Positions 63,588 through 64,000 of a stretch of DNA of 64,000 bases are shown here, piece by piece. Both the position numbers and the translations under genes were made by a program. Source of the DNA: Pleomorphomonas sp. NRK KF1 (GTDB lineage: Bacteria > Pseudomonadota > Alphaproteobacteria > Rhizobiales > Pleomorphomonadaceae); NCBI RefSeq assembly GCF_023721755.1, contig NZ_JAMDLH010000012.1:39541-103540 (forward strand), in the 5' to 3' direction. Within the stretch, counting starts at the first letter, position 1, and each line of letters starts with the position of its first letter. The notes below the pieces were generated by a model. That model saw nothing but the letters and a program-made list of their open reading frames with translations, was not told the DNA's origin and did no database searches.

Positions 63588-64000
63588 CCGCTCCATCGAC
63601 GGCGGCGCTGCGGCGACGTGGTGCCGGCGGAGCGGTTGTCGCCAAGAGCGACGGCCTCGGAAGGGAGATGAAACGCCGGAAACGGTCGGGTCATCAGTGA
63701 TCTTCCTGAACGGACGTTAAGAGCATGTCCGGGCGTTTTGGTCGGTCGAGGTCGTCACGTTGACGGGTTTGGCAGATCAGGGTTCAGTGCGCTCTTGAGG
63801 TTTCGCTTTGAGGGTAATCCCCTCGGTTCTTTGACAAGTGAATAGGAAGAAAGAGAAACGTGGCCGGCGCTTAGGGCATTCGGCACGTGACGAGCCTGAA
63901 AGGGTTTGTTGTGTGTCAAGAAGAGCTAAGTCCGGAATTCACGTTTCTTGATACTAAGGACCGTTTCGGTTGGGCCCTTTCGGGGGTTTGATTGGAATGG
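63588..64000 (+). other. Leader of a ribosomal RNA operon (16S gene lies beyond the window)
   Basis: From the promoter to the window end there is no coding sequence. Around 63825-63838, GGTTCTTTGACAAG looks like the rrn antitermination boxA (TGCTCTTTGACA type), followed by GAAAGAGAAACGTGG and other leader-like text known before 16S genes in Rhizobiales. The 16S 5' end (AGAGTTTGATC) is not reached. Confidence 0.75.

Overview
The window is GC-rich chromosomal DNA of an alphaproteobacterium, most likely of the order Hyphomicrobiales (Rhizobiales). The grounds are: the flagellar regulator flbD with a sciP homologue beside the fliF operon; CtrA-type boxes (TTAA-N7-TTAA) at flagellar promoters; an OhrR/Ohr pair with its palindromic operator; and rhizobial-style intergenic palindromes. 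A cowN homologue behind an apparent NifA/sigma-54 promoter suggests a nitrogen fixer. A Pleomorphomonas-like organism would fit, but the genus cannot be proven from this window.

Layout. 1-447: N-terminal part of flhA (leftward) with a perfect CtrA box upstream. 1.1-4.3 kb: proXWV glycine betaine/proline ABC importer. 4.6-11.2 kb: rsgA, an unknown membrane-anchored protein, two GNAT acetyltransferases, a BetT choline transporter, an aminoglycoside-nucleotidyltransferase-like protein and a small GST-fold protein. 11.2-16.1 kb: ribose-type sugar ABC importer (binding protein, double ATPase, permease) with its LacI-type repressor. 16.3-25.8 kb: flagellar block fliF-fliG-fliH-fliN-flbD, sciP, flgD and fliK, all leftward. 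26-32 kb: mnmA, a chemoreceptor, an aldo/keto reductase and a DEAD-box RNA helicase. 32.4-34.5 kb: a PIN-domain toxin-antitoxin pair, then ohrR/ohr. 34.6-44.6 kb: kdgK, cysG (siroheme), an aspartoacylase-like hydrolase, folD, an HI0933-type flavoprotein, a winged-helix regulator and a YgiQ radical SAM protein. 44.7-49.7 kb: a second chemoreceptor, cowN and NAD malic enzyme. 50-59.3 kb: a LysE-type exporter, cyoABCDE (cytochrome bo3 quinol oxidase plus heme O synthase), a CPA1 Na+/H+ antiporter and membrane PQQ glucose dehydrogenase. 59.6-63.3 kb: MFS transporter, arfB, a GFA-family protein and rmuC. 63.4-64 kb: strong rRNA-operon promoter and leader; the 16S gene itself lies beyond the window.

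How the parts fit. Two osmolyte importers (ProXWV, BetT) lie close together. PQQ glucose dehydrogenase would feed ubiquinone, which the neighbouring bo3 oxidase re-oxidises. The flagellar genes carry the expected two-tier control: CtrA boxes at flhA and fliF, a sigma-54 site at fliK, and FlbD as the sigma-54 activator. Both ABC importer operons carry a very stable hairpin immediately after the binding-protein gene. A family of three ~150 bp palindromic elements with AT-rich cores, and a second pair of rhizobial-type intergenic repeats, fill otherwise empty intergenic spaces. No IS element, prophage, CRISPR array or tRNA was recognised.
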